Shown: piece by piece, positions 52,015-59,161 of the stretch
How positions within the stretch are numbered: the first letter of the stretch is position 1
Layout of the letters: each line of letters starts with the position of its first letter
Origin: a virus
Strand: one strand, 5' to 3'
Virus record (IMG/VR): IMGVR_UViG_3300034101_005859
Span: 62,001-126,000 of that record
Length of the DNA: 64,000 nucleotides
Notes under the pieces: generated by a model
Seen by the model: the letters and a program-made list of their open reading frames with translations, nothing else
Told to the model about the DNA's origin: nothing
Database searches by the model: none
Position numbers and translations under genes: made by a program

Positions 52015-52212
52015 TCAACATTCTATTGTGAAGTTACCAGTTGATATCATCTTGTTCATCATTTTTAACAATTCGTCATAGTATTGATCGTTAATGTCCA
52101 AATCTTCAAGTATTGATTCCAAAGCTTTTTTATGTTTCTTTAGATGTTCCAGTATTTCAGTTATATGGATGAAATCGGAATTATTGAAACAAGAAGGCGT
52201 ATTGCTTGTCAT
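52015..52212 (-). CDS. Hypothetical helical protein
   Basis: 65 residues; GGAG 7 nt before the ATG. Almost all helix, with Lys and Met clusters. No family recognised. Confidence 0.65.
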   Translation of the reverse strand: MTSNTPSCFNNSDFIHITEILEHLKKHKKALESILEDLDINDQYYDELLKMMNKMISTGNFTIEC

Positions 52213-52224
52213 TGTCAGACTCCA

Positions 52225-52431
52225 TTAATTAGGTGTTGATGACTTTTTAGCCCCGCAGATTTGCAGGCTAGTTCCAGTCTGTACAGAGATAGGTGTTCCC
52301 CACTCATCGATTCTTGCCTTCAATTGCATCACTTTGTCTCTTGCTGTTTCATCAGCAGAGATTGTAAAGGTTTCATTGTTCGCAAAAAGGAATGTGATGT
52401 TGACTGTGACCTGTGCTGCCAACTTTTTCAT
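52225..52431 (-). CDS. Hypothetical protein
   Basis: 68 residues; AGGAG 6 nt before the ATG. Two strands, a helix and a final strand; small beta-grasp-like order but no signature. Own R1 leader. Confidence 0.65.
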   Translation of the reverse strand: MKKLAAQVTVNITFLFANNETFTISADETARDKVMQLKARIDEWGTPISVQTGTSLQICGAKKSSTPN

Positions 52432-52461
52432 GTTTGACTCCTGTTGTTTGAGACATATTTA

Positions 52462-52496
52462 TATCGGCTTTACTTCTCGCAAAACCGAAGGAGTTT
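52462..52496 (-). repeat. R1 leader, copy 20
   Basis: Loop GGTTTTGCG; arm GAAGTAAAG faces ACTCCTTC. Confidence 0.85.
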
Positions 52497-52511
52497 TCTA
52501 AAGGAAATGAT

Positions 52512-52541
52512 TGAGCCTTGTAGAATACTCTACAAGGCTCA
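52512..52541. repeat. R3 unit, single
   Basis: GCCTTGTAGAATACTC and its mirror form one longer palindrome directly after the stop at 52,548. Confidence 0.8.
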
Positions 52542-52547
52542 AAATTG

Positions 52548-52979
52548 TCACCAGTTCCAGCAAATTTCCCATCCTACATTTGGAGGGCCGTTATAAGGTG
52601 GGTTCTCAGTCATGATTAACTTGAGATTAGTCTTTACAACCTTAGCCCTCAAAACTGGATTACCATCTTTGGGGATTATGATCTTTGGTTCTTGCCATTC
52701 TGGGAGATCAGGAGGCAATGGTGGATAAATGTGAATTGGTCTTACTTCGATGACCTTGACTCTTCCTGTTGGCATTGCAGGAGCAGGAACAGTATTTAAT
52801 GGTATTGGTGGACCTGCTGGTGGTAAGTCTCTATCCTGATATAATTCAGGAGGAGGTAGTGTTTCAACTATCCTTCTTGGGCCGGGATAGATGATTGTGC
52901 AGTTTGGTGGTAAATCATTATTTTTGTTTAAGCAAGAACAACCTGCTACTAGAACAACCAAAAGCATCATGCTTCTCAT
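52548..52979 (-). CDS. Proline-rich lipoprotein
   Basis: 143 residues; AGGAG 7 nt before the ATG. MRSMMLLVVLVAGC ends in a lipobox (L-V-A-G-C15), so it should be lipidated and sit in a membrane. The mature part is Pro-rich (~20 percent). Candidates: outer-membrane spanin or superinfection-exclusion lipoprotein. No adjacent inner spanin was seen. Confidence 0.75.
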   Translation of the reverse strand: MRSMMLLVVLVAGCSCLNKNNDLPPNCTIIYPGPRRIVETLPPPELYQDRDLPPAGPPIPLNTVPAPAMPTGRVKVIEVRPIHIYPPLPPDLPEWQEPKIIIPKDGNPVLRAKVVKTNLKLIMTENPPYNGPPNVGWEICWNW

Positions 52980-53088
52980 GGTAATTCTCCTATTGTTGGC
53001 CCTTGGCCATTTCACTTATTGCATATAGAACAAGTGATTCAAAAACCTTATGCAAAGCCTTTGTGGCCATCGAAAGAAATCTGACCAT

Positions 53089-53136
53089 AAAAAAAACTCC
53101 CTTTGTCAGAGGCAATCATTGCCAATGACAAAGGGA
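53089..53136 (-). terminator. Intrinsic terminator
   Basis: TCCCTTTGTCA/TGACAAAGGGA stem with an internal GGCAA/TTGCC and T7 on the minus strand. Confidence 0.9.
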
Positions 53137-53174
53137 AAATACACTAATTTTCTTACATAATAAAAGCCAATTTC

Positions 53175-53420
53175 TTAGTTGTCCTTCACCTCTACTTCAT
53201 CGGTAGCAAATTTAACATTCTGGCAAGATGTTTCAAATGGGGTAAATGAGTCGTCATCTGAGACGAATCGAAACATTTCAATCCATCCTGTTTCATTACT
53301 TTTAACTACAAATGATTTGACGAATGCTTTGAACTTTTTTCCTTTTTCAAAGCTATCATTTTCACTTTTGAATGGCTTTCTTACAACGAAATCATATACT
53401 CTAGGCAGTTTGGCTTTCAT
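53175..53420 (-). CDS. Hypothetical protein
   Basis: 81 residues; AAGGAG 8 nt before the ATG. Strand-rich, basic N-terminus and acidic C-terminus. Start overlaps the preceding stop by 4 nt. Confidence 0.7.
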   Translation of the reverse strand: MKAKLPRVYDFVVRKPFKSENDSFEKGKKFKAFVKSFVVKSNETGWIEMFRFVSDDDSFTPFETSCQNVKFATDEVEVKDN

Positions 53421-53791
53421 TGATCTTGCTCCTTGTATTCTTGTTCTGGTAATGAACCTGTTCTGATAATTGTCTGGCAATAATCGTGGATGAAATTGTT
53501 GTGCAATCTTTCATCACGATGTTCATCTTGCGGGTCTAGCATGATCTCTTTATAGAACATGACGACACGCAACCATCCAGCCATCTTGCGTTCATCCCTT
53601 TCAGCATTGGGATTTGAAGATGGTATTCTCCTGTTCTTTTCGATCCACTTTGTTACTACATTGTGCATTCCAACTATTCTTTTGATAGTCAGATCAGGAT
53701 CTTCGTTGACATACTCCATTTCGTCATCGAAGATAAAGGGAACTCCATAAGAATCGGCTATCTGCTGGTCACTCTGGTACTTAGGTTTCAT
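53417..53791 (-). CDS. Hypothetical helical protein
   Basis: 124 residues; AGGAG 7 nt before the ATG. Mostly helical, with HRDERLHNNFIHDYCQ near the end. Coupled to the next gene. No family recognised. Confidence 0.7.
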   Translation of the reverse strand: MKPKYQSDQQIADSYGVPFIFDDEMEYVNEDPDLTIKRIVGMHNVVTKWIEKNRRIPSSNPNAERDERKMAGWLRVVMFYKEIMLDPQDEHRDERLHNNFIHDYCQTIIRTGSLPEQEYKEQDQ

Positions 53792-53800
53792 CAGATTCTC

Positions 53801-54358
53801 CTAAACTGAGACAGATAGGTTAGCCTGAAAAAATTCCTTGGGGATGTATGCCACAATCTTCTTTCTTCCGTCAGCAGGATCGTCCTGCAACTTCATTTGC
53901 AGTTCACATCTATCAGATTCATAGAAAAGAGTCTTTGTTCTTTCATTCGACTTTGACCAACCATTACATCTTGCTTCGTCGAGCATTTCATTGATCACAT
54001 CAATTGCTTTTTGCTTCTCAACAATAATGATCTTATTTTCAATCAGGACTGCATATTCTTTTGCCAATCCAATCATGTCTCTTCCCATTTTGTTCTTGTC
54101 ACTCTTGAATCCAACGAATGTATCAAAGACTTCAAACAAAAGATCACTTCCAGATTCACGATACTTGATTTGTATTCCAACACGCTTTCCTTGCTTGTTT
54201 ACATACCAAGCATCAACTTTTTGTAATATGTCTTCGCTGTTTGTTGGTTGAGATAGTTTCATTCCTATCTCGTTGAGTTTCGCAATAATTGCTGACTCAA
54301 CTTTCTTTCCAGCTTCGACTCTTTCACGGGTTTGCTTAGTTGCGATGCTGTTATTCAT
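53801..54358 (-). CDS. PD-(D/E)xK nuclease-like protein
   Basis: 185 residues; AGGAGG 5 nt before the ATG. After an N-terminal helix the core reads VDAWYVNKQGKRVGIQIKYRE: Asp then Q-x-K on the next strand is the D-(x)n-[EQ]xK catalytic layout. Likely a nuclease or a decayed nuclease fold; target unknown. R1 leader present. Confidence 0.65.
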   Translation of the reverse strand: MNNSIATKQTRERVEAGKKVESAIIAKLNEIGMKLSQPTNSEDILQKVDAWYVNKQGKRVGIQIKYRESGSDLLFEVFDTFVGFKSDKNKMGRDMIGLAKEYAVLIENKIIIVEKQKAIDVINEMLDEARCNGWSKSNERTKTLFYESDRCELQMKLQDDPADGRKKIVAYIPKEFFQANLSVSV

Positions 54359-54376
54359 TGTGTCCTCCTGACAGAT

Positions 54377-54411
54377 TATCGGCTTTACTTCTTCCTTTTC
54401 CGAAGAAGTTT
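54377..54411 (-). repeat. R1 leader, copy 21
   Basis: Both arms changed together: ACTTCTTC faces GAAGAAGT, an 8-bp perfect helix A. Strong covariation evidence. Confidence 0.9.
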
Positions 54412-54422
54412 TCAATGGGCAT

Positions 54423-54462
54423 AAAAAAAGACAGGTGCAGTTTTGTGCTGCACCTGTCTTTT
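54423..54462 (-). terminator. Intrinsic terminator
   Basis: AAAGACAGGTGCAG/CTGCACCTGTCTTT stem with T7. Confidence 0.95.
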
Positions 54463-54465
54463 GTA

Positions 54466-54747
54466 TTACTTAATCTTTTGGATTTCTTTTGGCCTTACTA
54501 TTTGGCCTTCTTTATCAACTTCAACAAAGTAGCTGTTAGAGATAAAGAGCCTTTTGATAAGAGTTGGGATATCTGTCCTGACTAATGAGTAGACATTGAT
54601 GCGCCATCTGTTGTCATAGACATTGAATCCACGACTGTGACTATAGTTATCTGGTATGCCAATCTTGTCATGAAGGTTTTTCATGACAATTTCAGATGAT
54701 ATTTCCTTAAATTGTTTCTGTTCTTTCTTAGTAGCAGTAGCAGTCAT
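54466..54747 (-). CDS. Hypothetical protein
   Basis: 93 residues; GGGGG before the ATG. Helical N-terminus, beta-rich centre, basic C-terminus. It follows the tRNA gene by 23 nt on the same transcript. No family recognised. Confidence 0.7.
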   Translation of the reverse strand: MTATATKKEQKQFKEISSEIVMKNLHDKIGIPDNYSHSRGFNVYDNRWRINVYSLVRTDIPTLIKRLFISNSYFVEVDKEGQIVRPKEIQKIK

Positions 54748-54770
54748 ATTGCCCCCTTTTTAACTGAACA

Positions 54771-54844
54771 TGACCTCGTTGGGATTTGAACCCAAGACCC
54801 ACGCATTAAAAGTGCGTTGCTCTACCGGACTGAGCTACGAGGTC
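54771..54844 (-). tRNA. tRNA-Lys(TTT)
   Basis: Cloverleaf reads GACCTCG acceptor stem with CGAGGTC, anticodon stem ACGCA/TGCGT with loop CTTTTAA (anticodon TTT, codon AAA), T stem TTGGG/CCCAA and discriminator A. No CCA is encoded, so it needs a CCA-adding enzyme. Codon AAA is abundant in this AT-rich genome. R1 lies 15 nt upstream. Confidence 0.95.
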
Positions 54845-54859
54845 TTTGATTCACTACCT

Positions 54860-54894
54860 TATCGGCTTTGCTTCTAGGAAATCCGAAGCAGTTT
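54860..54894 (-). repeat. R1 element, copy 22, before the tRNA
   Basis: Loop GGATTTCCT keeps GG/CC. It overlaps the stop codon of the upstream gene and is followed by a tRNA, not an ORF, hinting at a role in RNA processing rather than translation. Confidence 0.9.
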
Positions 54895-55540
54895 AAGCCC
54901 TTCCTTCATTGATAGCTTTTCTATGGAGGAATTCAGACCATGATCCCATGAAGCTCTTGGGATATTCTACGCTTTCAAATGTGAATGTCCTCTTGTTTTT
55001 CCACAACATTGTATGAAACATTCCAGCCTTGCCGGGGTGAATGTCACCAACTTCTATCATGTTACCATGTCCCGGCCAAACCTTCTTACCATTCTCATCA
55101 ATATCTACTGTTCCAATCAAATATGCCTTTTCTTCTCCATAAGGCTTGAAAACAATTGATTCCTGATCATACTTGTTTCCCAATTTCATCATATTTTGCT
55201 TAAACTCTTCATTCCATTTAGAATTCACTTCATCATTGTGCCTAGATTCATCTTCTGGAGTTGTCTCCGTATTCACCTTCATAGGCTTAGATGCAATAAA
55301 CAAAACATCTTCTTGGACAGGATTCTTCTCTCCTTCTGTTCCATATCCTTCTACATAACGACCCTTCATCTTCACAAAACCAAATCCACCACCTCTAACA
55401 TCTGATATAAGATTCTCTGTTCTTATCTTATTCTCTTCCTTGCCGTATATTCCTCTTGATGCTGATACAATGGAAAAAGAATTGTTTTCAAAGTGGCCTA
55501 ATACACGAGTAAGACTTTTAGATGCAGATTCGTTCAACAT
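54893..55540 (-). CDS. Hypothetical protein, DUF3293-like N-terminal pattern
   Basis: 215 residues; AAGGAG 7 nt before the ATG. SIVSASRGIYGKEEN, then LISDVRGGGFGFVKMKGRYVE, resembles the I-[IV]-[ST]-A ... E-N ... L-x-G pattern of DUF3293-type phage/bacterial proteins. Function unknown. Confidence 0.65.
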   Translation of the reverse strand: MLNESASKSLTRVLGHFENNSFSIVSASRGIYGKEENKIRTENLISDVRGGGFGFVKMKGRYVEGYGTEGEKNPVQEDVLFIASKPMKVNTETTPEDESRHNDEVNSKWNEEFKQNMMKLGNKYDQESIVFKPYGEEKAYLIGTVDIDENGKKVWPGHGNMIEVGDIHPGKAGMFHTMLWKNKRTFTFESVEYPKSFMGSWSEFLHRKAINEGRA

Positions 55541-55542
55541 GA

Positions 55543-55725
55543 TTAATCTCCTTCATTTTTATTTGAACCTATATTCTTTACATATTCAAGCCATACCCAA
55601 AATAATTCTTCTTTATTTTCCGAAAATAAAGTAGTTTTCGTCATTTTAATTTGGGAATGGCTATCCATAATTTTAACTCTTTCTGAAAACAACTGTCTTA
55701 AAACATTCTCTCCAAAATCAGTCAT
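55543..55725 (-). CDS. Hypothetical small protein
   Basis: 60 residues beginning MTDFGENVLRQLF; start overlaps the stop of the upstream gene (ATGACTGA), so likely by re-initiation. Helical, Trp-rich C-terminus. No separate SD. Confidence 0.5.
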   Translation of the reverse strand: MTDFGENVLRQLFSERVKIMDSHSQIKMTKTTLFSENKEELFWVWLEYVKNIGSNKNEGD

Positions 55726-56494
55726 CTTGTGTTTGATCTTCGCTTTCATCATCTTCATATGTCGATCCTTCTGGCTCATCATCTCGATAAAGCATGAGAA
55801 GATCACGCTCCAAGTCAACCTCAAAGTAGTCCCCAAATCTATCAGAATCAACATATTCTCTCATGACTGGGGAAAATTCTTGCTTATAAAGAAAATCATC
55901 AGTGTGGAACTTGATGTAATGATATCTGAACTTCTCAAGAACATTAGTTTCTTCTTCACCGATCAAATCCTTGAAAATTTCCCAACTGTGTGACCTGAAT
56001 GCTTTGTATTCAGGATTATTGAGAATTAAGTTTCTTACTGCTCCATTTCGGCAGTTAAAACATTCAATATCATCATCAGTAAATCCTTTGTAATTACAGT
56101 TCCTACAACCCTTAGTAACTCCTCTCTCAAGAATGCTTAGTGTCAAATGATCAAAAGGATTTGTTGGGCAAAATCCATATTGATAACACCAAAAAACTTT
56201 CTTATCCTTGCTCTCAAATGAGTGTTCGTAAACATTGGTTCCCTTGAGAGGAACATTTATAATCCTTGAGCCAATTGATTTTATTCCACTCTTCTGGCAA
56301 ATCCTGTTCACATAAGCTGCCAATGTGTATTCAAACAATGTCCTCTGATAGTGTCCACCAAAGTGGATGTCAGTTCCTGTATGTGTGAACATTCCTGCAA
56401 TCAATGCATCGTGAGGAGGTTTGTTTTTATTGATTATCACTTCACTCATTTCGGTTACAGCGGCCCTTCCCCAATTCGATTCGATATTGAACAT
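55718..56494 (-). CDS. Hypothetical protein with internal zinc ribbon
   Basis: 258 residues; AGGAGTCAAGGAA before the ATG. CRNCNYKGF and IECFNCRNG form a C4 ribbon at ~128-150, followed by a helical part and an acidic tail. Function unknown. Confidence 0.7.
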   Translation of the reverse strand: MFNIESNWGRAAVTEMSEVIINKNKPPHDALIAGMFTHTGTDIHFGGHYQRTLFEYTLAAYVNRICQKSGIKSIGSRIINVPLKGTNVYEHSFESKDKKVFWCYQYGFCPTNPFDHLTLSILERGVTKGCRNCNYKGFTDDDIECFNCRNGAVRNLILNNPEYKAFRSHSWEIFKDLIGEEETNVLEKFRYHYIKFHTDDFLYKQEFSPVMREYVDSDRFGDYFEVDLERDLLMLYRDDEPEGSTYEDDESEDQTQDD

Positions 56495-56581
56495 TTCCTT
56501 GACTCCTATTGTGTTCTAGCATCATCATAATATCCCAATTTGAATTGATCATAAAATGACAAATTGCTGGACTTGGAAACG

Positions 56582-56622
56582 AAAAAAGGCCCCCTCCTTG
56601 CTTTTGTGCAAGGAGGGGGCCT
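56582..56622 (-). terminator. Intrinsic terminator
   Basis: GGCCCCCTCCTTGC/GCAAGGAGGGGGCC stem with T6 on the minus strand. Confidence 0.95.
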
Positions 56623-56642
56623 TGTAGAATACTCTACTCAAG
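56622..56642. repeat. R3 unit, single
   Basis: CTTGTAGAATACTCTACTCAAG next to the terminator stem. Confidence 0.7.
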
Positions 56643-56662
56643 ATTATGAGAAGAACTTTTTG

Positions 56663-56724
56663 AAGTCTGGCAGGTCATGCCCTTTAGGACAATAACATCT
56701 TGCCCCAAAAAACCTGCCAGACTT
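56663..56724 (-). ncRNA. Candidate structured RNA (13-bp hairpin)
   Basis: AAGTCTGGCAGGT pairs perfectly with ACCTGCCAGACTT across a 36-nt loop. It is bracketed by an upstream and a downstream intrinsic terminator, so it would form a ~120-nt transcript of its own. A 38-codon ORF overlaps it but lacks an SD; a Cys-containing frame has no start. Confidence 0.45.
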
Positions 56725-56735
56725 GTATCGAGAAA

Positions 56736-56772
56736 TAAAAAATCAACCATCTGAAAAAATCCAGATGGTTGA
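56736..56772 (-). terminator. Intrinsic terminator of the ubiquitin-like operon
   Basis: CAACCATCTG/CAGATGGTTG stem followed by ATTTTTTATTT on the minus strand. Confidence 0.85.
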
Positions 56773-56781
56773 AAGAAGGCA

Positions 56782-56958
56782 CTAGCAGATTACTGTCAAT
56801 CGCCTAACCAGTTGACGACCTTTCACCTGCCGTTTATTCGCCATGCCCAGTTGCCTTGCGAGTACCCCATTGCAGACCGTCTGGAAACGATCTGGGCAAC
56901 CAATAAGAGAAAATTCAAGGTTCTTGAATTTTCTCTCACACATAGAACATGGTTTCAC
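56782..56958 (-). CDS. Small Cys-rich basic protein at the end of the Ubl operon
   Basis: About 58 residues if it starts at a GTG; an ATG five codons on is also possible, and neither has good SD spacing. CSMC and a later GCPDRFQTVC suggest a zinc site; the C-terminus is Arg/Lys-rich. It lies 55 nt after the Ubl stop, across a GC-rich GGGTGG/CCACCC hairpin, and before the operon terminator. Real status moderately likely. Confidence 0.45.
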   Translation of the reverse strand: MKPCSMCERKFKNLEFSLIGCPDRFQTVCNGVLARQLGMANKRQVKGRQLVRRLTVIC

Positions 56959-57013
56959 CCTCTGTACGAGTGGGTGGGAGGAGGGTGGTTTTGCCCCCCA
57001 CCCGCTGGCAGAA

Positions 57014-57289
57014 TTAACCCTTCTTGCCAGCTTGCTTGATGAACTCAAGTGTTGAGTTCTCAGTAATGAGAAAGTCATCTCCAACCTTAACACCATTCAC
57101 AAAGGCCACAGCATCTGCTGGGATATTGTGAGTCTGGGAGAATGTGTTGCGTACAGCAGCAACAGTGTGGTTGGCCAAGGGATACATCCCATCTGCCGTA
57201 CCATGGATGACTTTTACAAGACTTTGAGCCAATTGGCCCAAAGATTCATTAGTCTGAACGCTGTTAGAAAAACCAGTAGTATTGCTCAT
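57014..57289 (-). CDS. Ubiquitin-like beta-grasp protein ending in Gly
   Basis: 91 residues from the ATG with GGGGG upstream. VKVIHGTADG starts the first strand, residues 38-56 form the helix, and VNGVKVGDDFLI leads to the last strand LEFIKQAG and the C-terminus KKG91. This order and the terminal Gly fit ThiS/MoaD/Prok_Ub-type modifiers, activated by E1 adenylation at the last Gly. It directly follows the E1 gene. The N-terminal ~20 residues are a flexible Ser/Thr/Asn-rich extension. Confidence 0.75.
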   Translation of the reverse strand: MSNTTGFSNSVQTNESLGQLAQSLVKVIHGTADGMYPLANHTVAAVRNTFSQTHNIPADAVAFVNGVKVGDDFLITENSTLEFIKQAGKKG

Positions 57290-57304
57290 GGTAACCCCCA
57301 TTAA

Positions 57305-58033
57305 TCAGGAAACAAACCGATCACGAACAACACCTGACATGACCACCATGTCAAGTAAAACCTCTCCATACTTCTCAGGACTCTTCAAAACCTTACTTCT
57401 AAATACCTCACTATCGGTGAGATTGTAAAATGCTGAAAGCATATTCGCTGCAATCAGATTGTTCACAATCACCAACTGAGGAGTTTGTTCAGCCTGACGA
57501 CTACAAGAACCCGGCTGATTCAACTGACTAGGATGCAAGTCGTCAGGACTTGCAATCTCTGGATGATATTGTGATGCAAGGGGAGGAGTCAAATCTTTTC
57601 CATCACGACGAATGTGAATTAACACATTGCCATCATGAAGATCGTTACCACCACTTATGACCGTGATATTGTTTAACTCGATAGCTCTGTCACTCACAAT
57701 CTTACGACTGTTGTGATTGTCAACAGCCAAAATCACAATGTCGTTCTCACGAATGTGAGGAACAATATTGTCTTCGCTAAGGAAAACAGGATGATCGACA
57801 ATCCTGATCCTTCCAAACTTTTGTCTCAACTGATTGGCAGTGACTGTTGCCTTGGGGCCAATCTCGTTAAAGTCTTGCCTCTCGGCATTCCTTGCCTCAA
57901 ACTCGTCTCCATCTATTAGATGGACCTCGGCAACAGGAAATTTCTTGGCCTCGTAATTAATGAAACGACAAAGGACAGGAAGAAGACACAATCCAATTCC
58001 TCCTGTCCCTACAACCTTAACCTTTTGCATCAT
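57305..58033 (-). CDS. ThiF/E1-like adenylating enzyme
   Basis: 242 residues; AAGGGG before the ATG. G9-T-G-G-I-G14 nucleotide loop, D41-G-D43, N49 and R52-Q53 for ATP, D105-N and R110, and a likely catalytic C177 in PGSCSRQ, followed by Q186 and N191-N192. All E1 hallmarks are in place. It should adenylate the Ubl's C-terminus and form a thioester. No ubiquitin-fold domain or JAB is fused. Confidence 0.9.
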   Translation of the reverse strand: MMQKVKVVGTGGIGLCLLPVLCRFINYEAKKFPVAEVHLIDGDEFEARNAERQDFNEIGPKATVTANQLRQKFGRIRIVDHPVFLSEDNIVPHIRENDIVILAVDNHNSRKIVSDRAIELNNITVISGGNDLHDGNVLIHIRRDGKDLTPPLASQYHPEIASPDDLHPSQLNQPGSCSRQAEQTPQLVIVNNLIAANMLSAFYNLTDSEVFRSKVLKSPEKYGEVLLDMVVMSGVVRDRFVS

Positions 58034-58065
58034 CAACCCCCCTTAAAACTTTCACCACACCCATA

Positions 58066-58100
58066 TATCGGCTTTGCTTCTCCCCTTTCCGAAGCAGTTT
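58066..58100 (-). repeat. R1 leader, copy 23
   Basis: Loop GGAAAGGGG; precedes the E1 gene and splits the JAMM and E1 genes. Confidence 0.9.
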
Positions 58101-58139
58101 TAACAAAACTTATAAAAGATGGGTTGATATCAAGATATA

Positions 58140-59135
58140 TCAATCACCATCCCATTCACGAATTCCGTAGTAATTTTCTTCTGACCTGTAGATTGAGTCT
58201 CTACCTCGGCTACGGTTGTGTTGATTAAGTTTCCACATATCATACCATTCTTCGTCATCACTATCCTTCTTGGACTTGATATCTTGATAAGTCCAAGAAG
58301 AGCTAGGAGCAGAATCAGTGATTGGTGAGACGAACTTGGTTACTTTTTCCATCCAAGCTGGAAGGACATTTGCCAAGAATTCAGCATGATCAGACTTTTC
58401 TTGTTCATTGAGTTCATCGAGTCTGAACCAATACTCAGTTCTTTTGGTTGTACGCTCGTAGACAGACCCACGATGACTATATTCTTCTTTTTCCGTAACT
58501 TCCTCTTCCGAATCAGCAACAAGTCCATCTGCGACATCTGTTGGATTCATTTTCGTTCTATTGTTGTTAAAGCAAATGCTGCTTGCGATACTAAACTTGT
58601 CGGAATTAACATGGCCAAATGTCAGGTGAATACCATCAAAGCTGGCCTCGTCTGCCTCGTCAGTTCCACTGTGGAATGCACTAAAATCACAATGAGAGTG
58701 AATAGTTCCAACCATCTGCCATCCAGCACCTTCGCTGCCGATATAATCACGCTCCTCAAAAGAAACAGTATCTGTTCTGTCGTAATCAACTGAACAATAG
58801 CTCACTGTTTGGTTTGGGCACCAAAGCTTATAGTCATTCAACTTCTTTGAATAAAGAAGAGTCAAATAAGACTCGCTTCTGTGATTGGAAAAGACAGTTC
58901 TGAAGAATGTCTTTGCCTGATACATGATCTTGACAGGGATGTTTGGCAAAGTGAACTTTGTATTCAGCTTTGCATTGTCAAGAAAAGGAATGGAGCCAAC
59001 CTTGACAAGAGATGAACCATGTAGCCTCTCCACTCGGAGATAAATGCCGTCTTTGGCAACAACATAATATGTTCCATTTTCAGGAGGAGTAAAACCATTA
59101 GAAGCTAAATAAACTGGAAATGTAACAATCGACAT
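58140..59135 (-). CDS. JAB/JAMM isopeptidase (deubiquitinase-like)
   Basis: 331 residues; AAGGAG upstream of the ATG. E88 (SES), H146-S-H148 and S156-G-T-D159 form the JAMM zinc motif with the normal spacing, so it should be active. It would remove the Ubl from targets or trim its tail. The C-terminal ~150 residues are acidic, then basic and Tyr/Arg-rich, with no motif. The gene is 26 nt after the stop of the AT-hook gene. Confidence 0.85.
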   Translation of the reverse strand: MSIVTFPVYLASNGFTPPENGTYYVVAKDGIYLRVERLHGSSLVKVGSIPFLDNAKLNTKFTLPNIPVKIMYQAKTFFRTVFSNHRSESYLTLLYSKKLNDYKLWCPNQTVSYCSVDYDRTDTVSFEERDYIGSEGAGWQMVGTIHSHCDFSAFHSGTDEADEASFDGIHLTFGHVNSDKFSIASSICFNNNRTKMNPTDVADGLVADSEEEVTEKEEYSHRGSVYERTTKRTEYWFRLDELNEQEKSDHAEFLANVLPAWMEKVTKFVSPITDSAPSSSWTYQDIKSKKDSDDEEWYDMWKLNQHNRSRGRDSIYRSEENYYGIREWDGD

Positions 59136-59161
59136 ACTTGATTCTCCTTAATTGTTGATGA

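Noticed and set aside
56640-56760. 38-codon ORF and a Cys-containing frame (GARCYCPKGHDLPDF) across the hairpin
   Set aside because: The ATG frame has no SD. The protein-like frame has no start codon after an upstream stop. Kept only as a note beside the ncRNA candidate.
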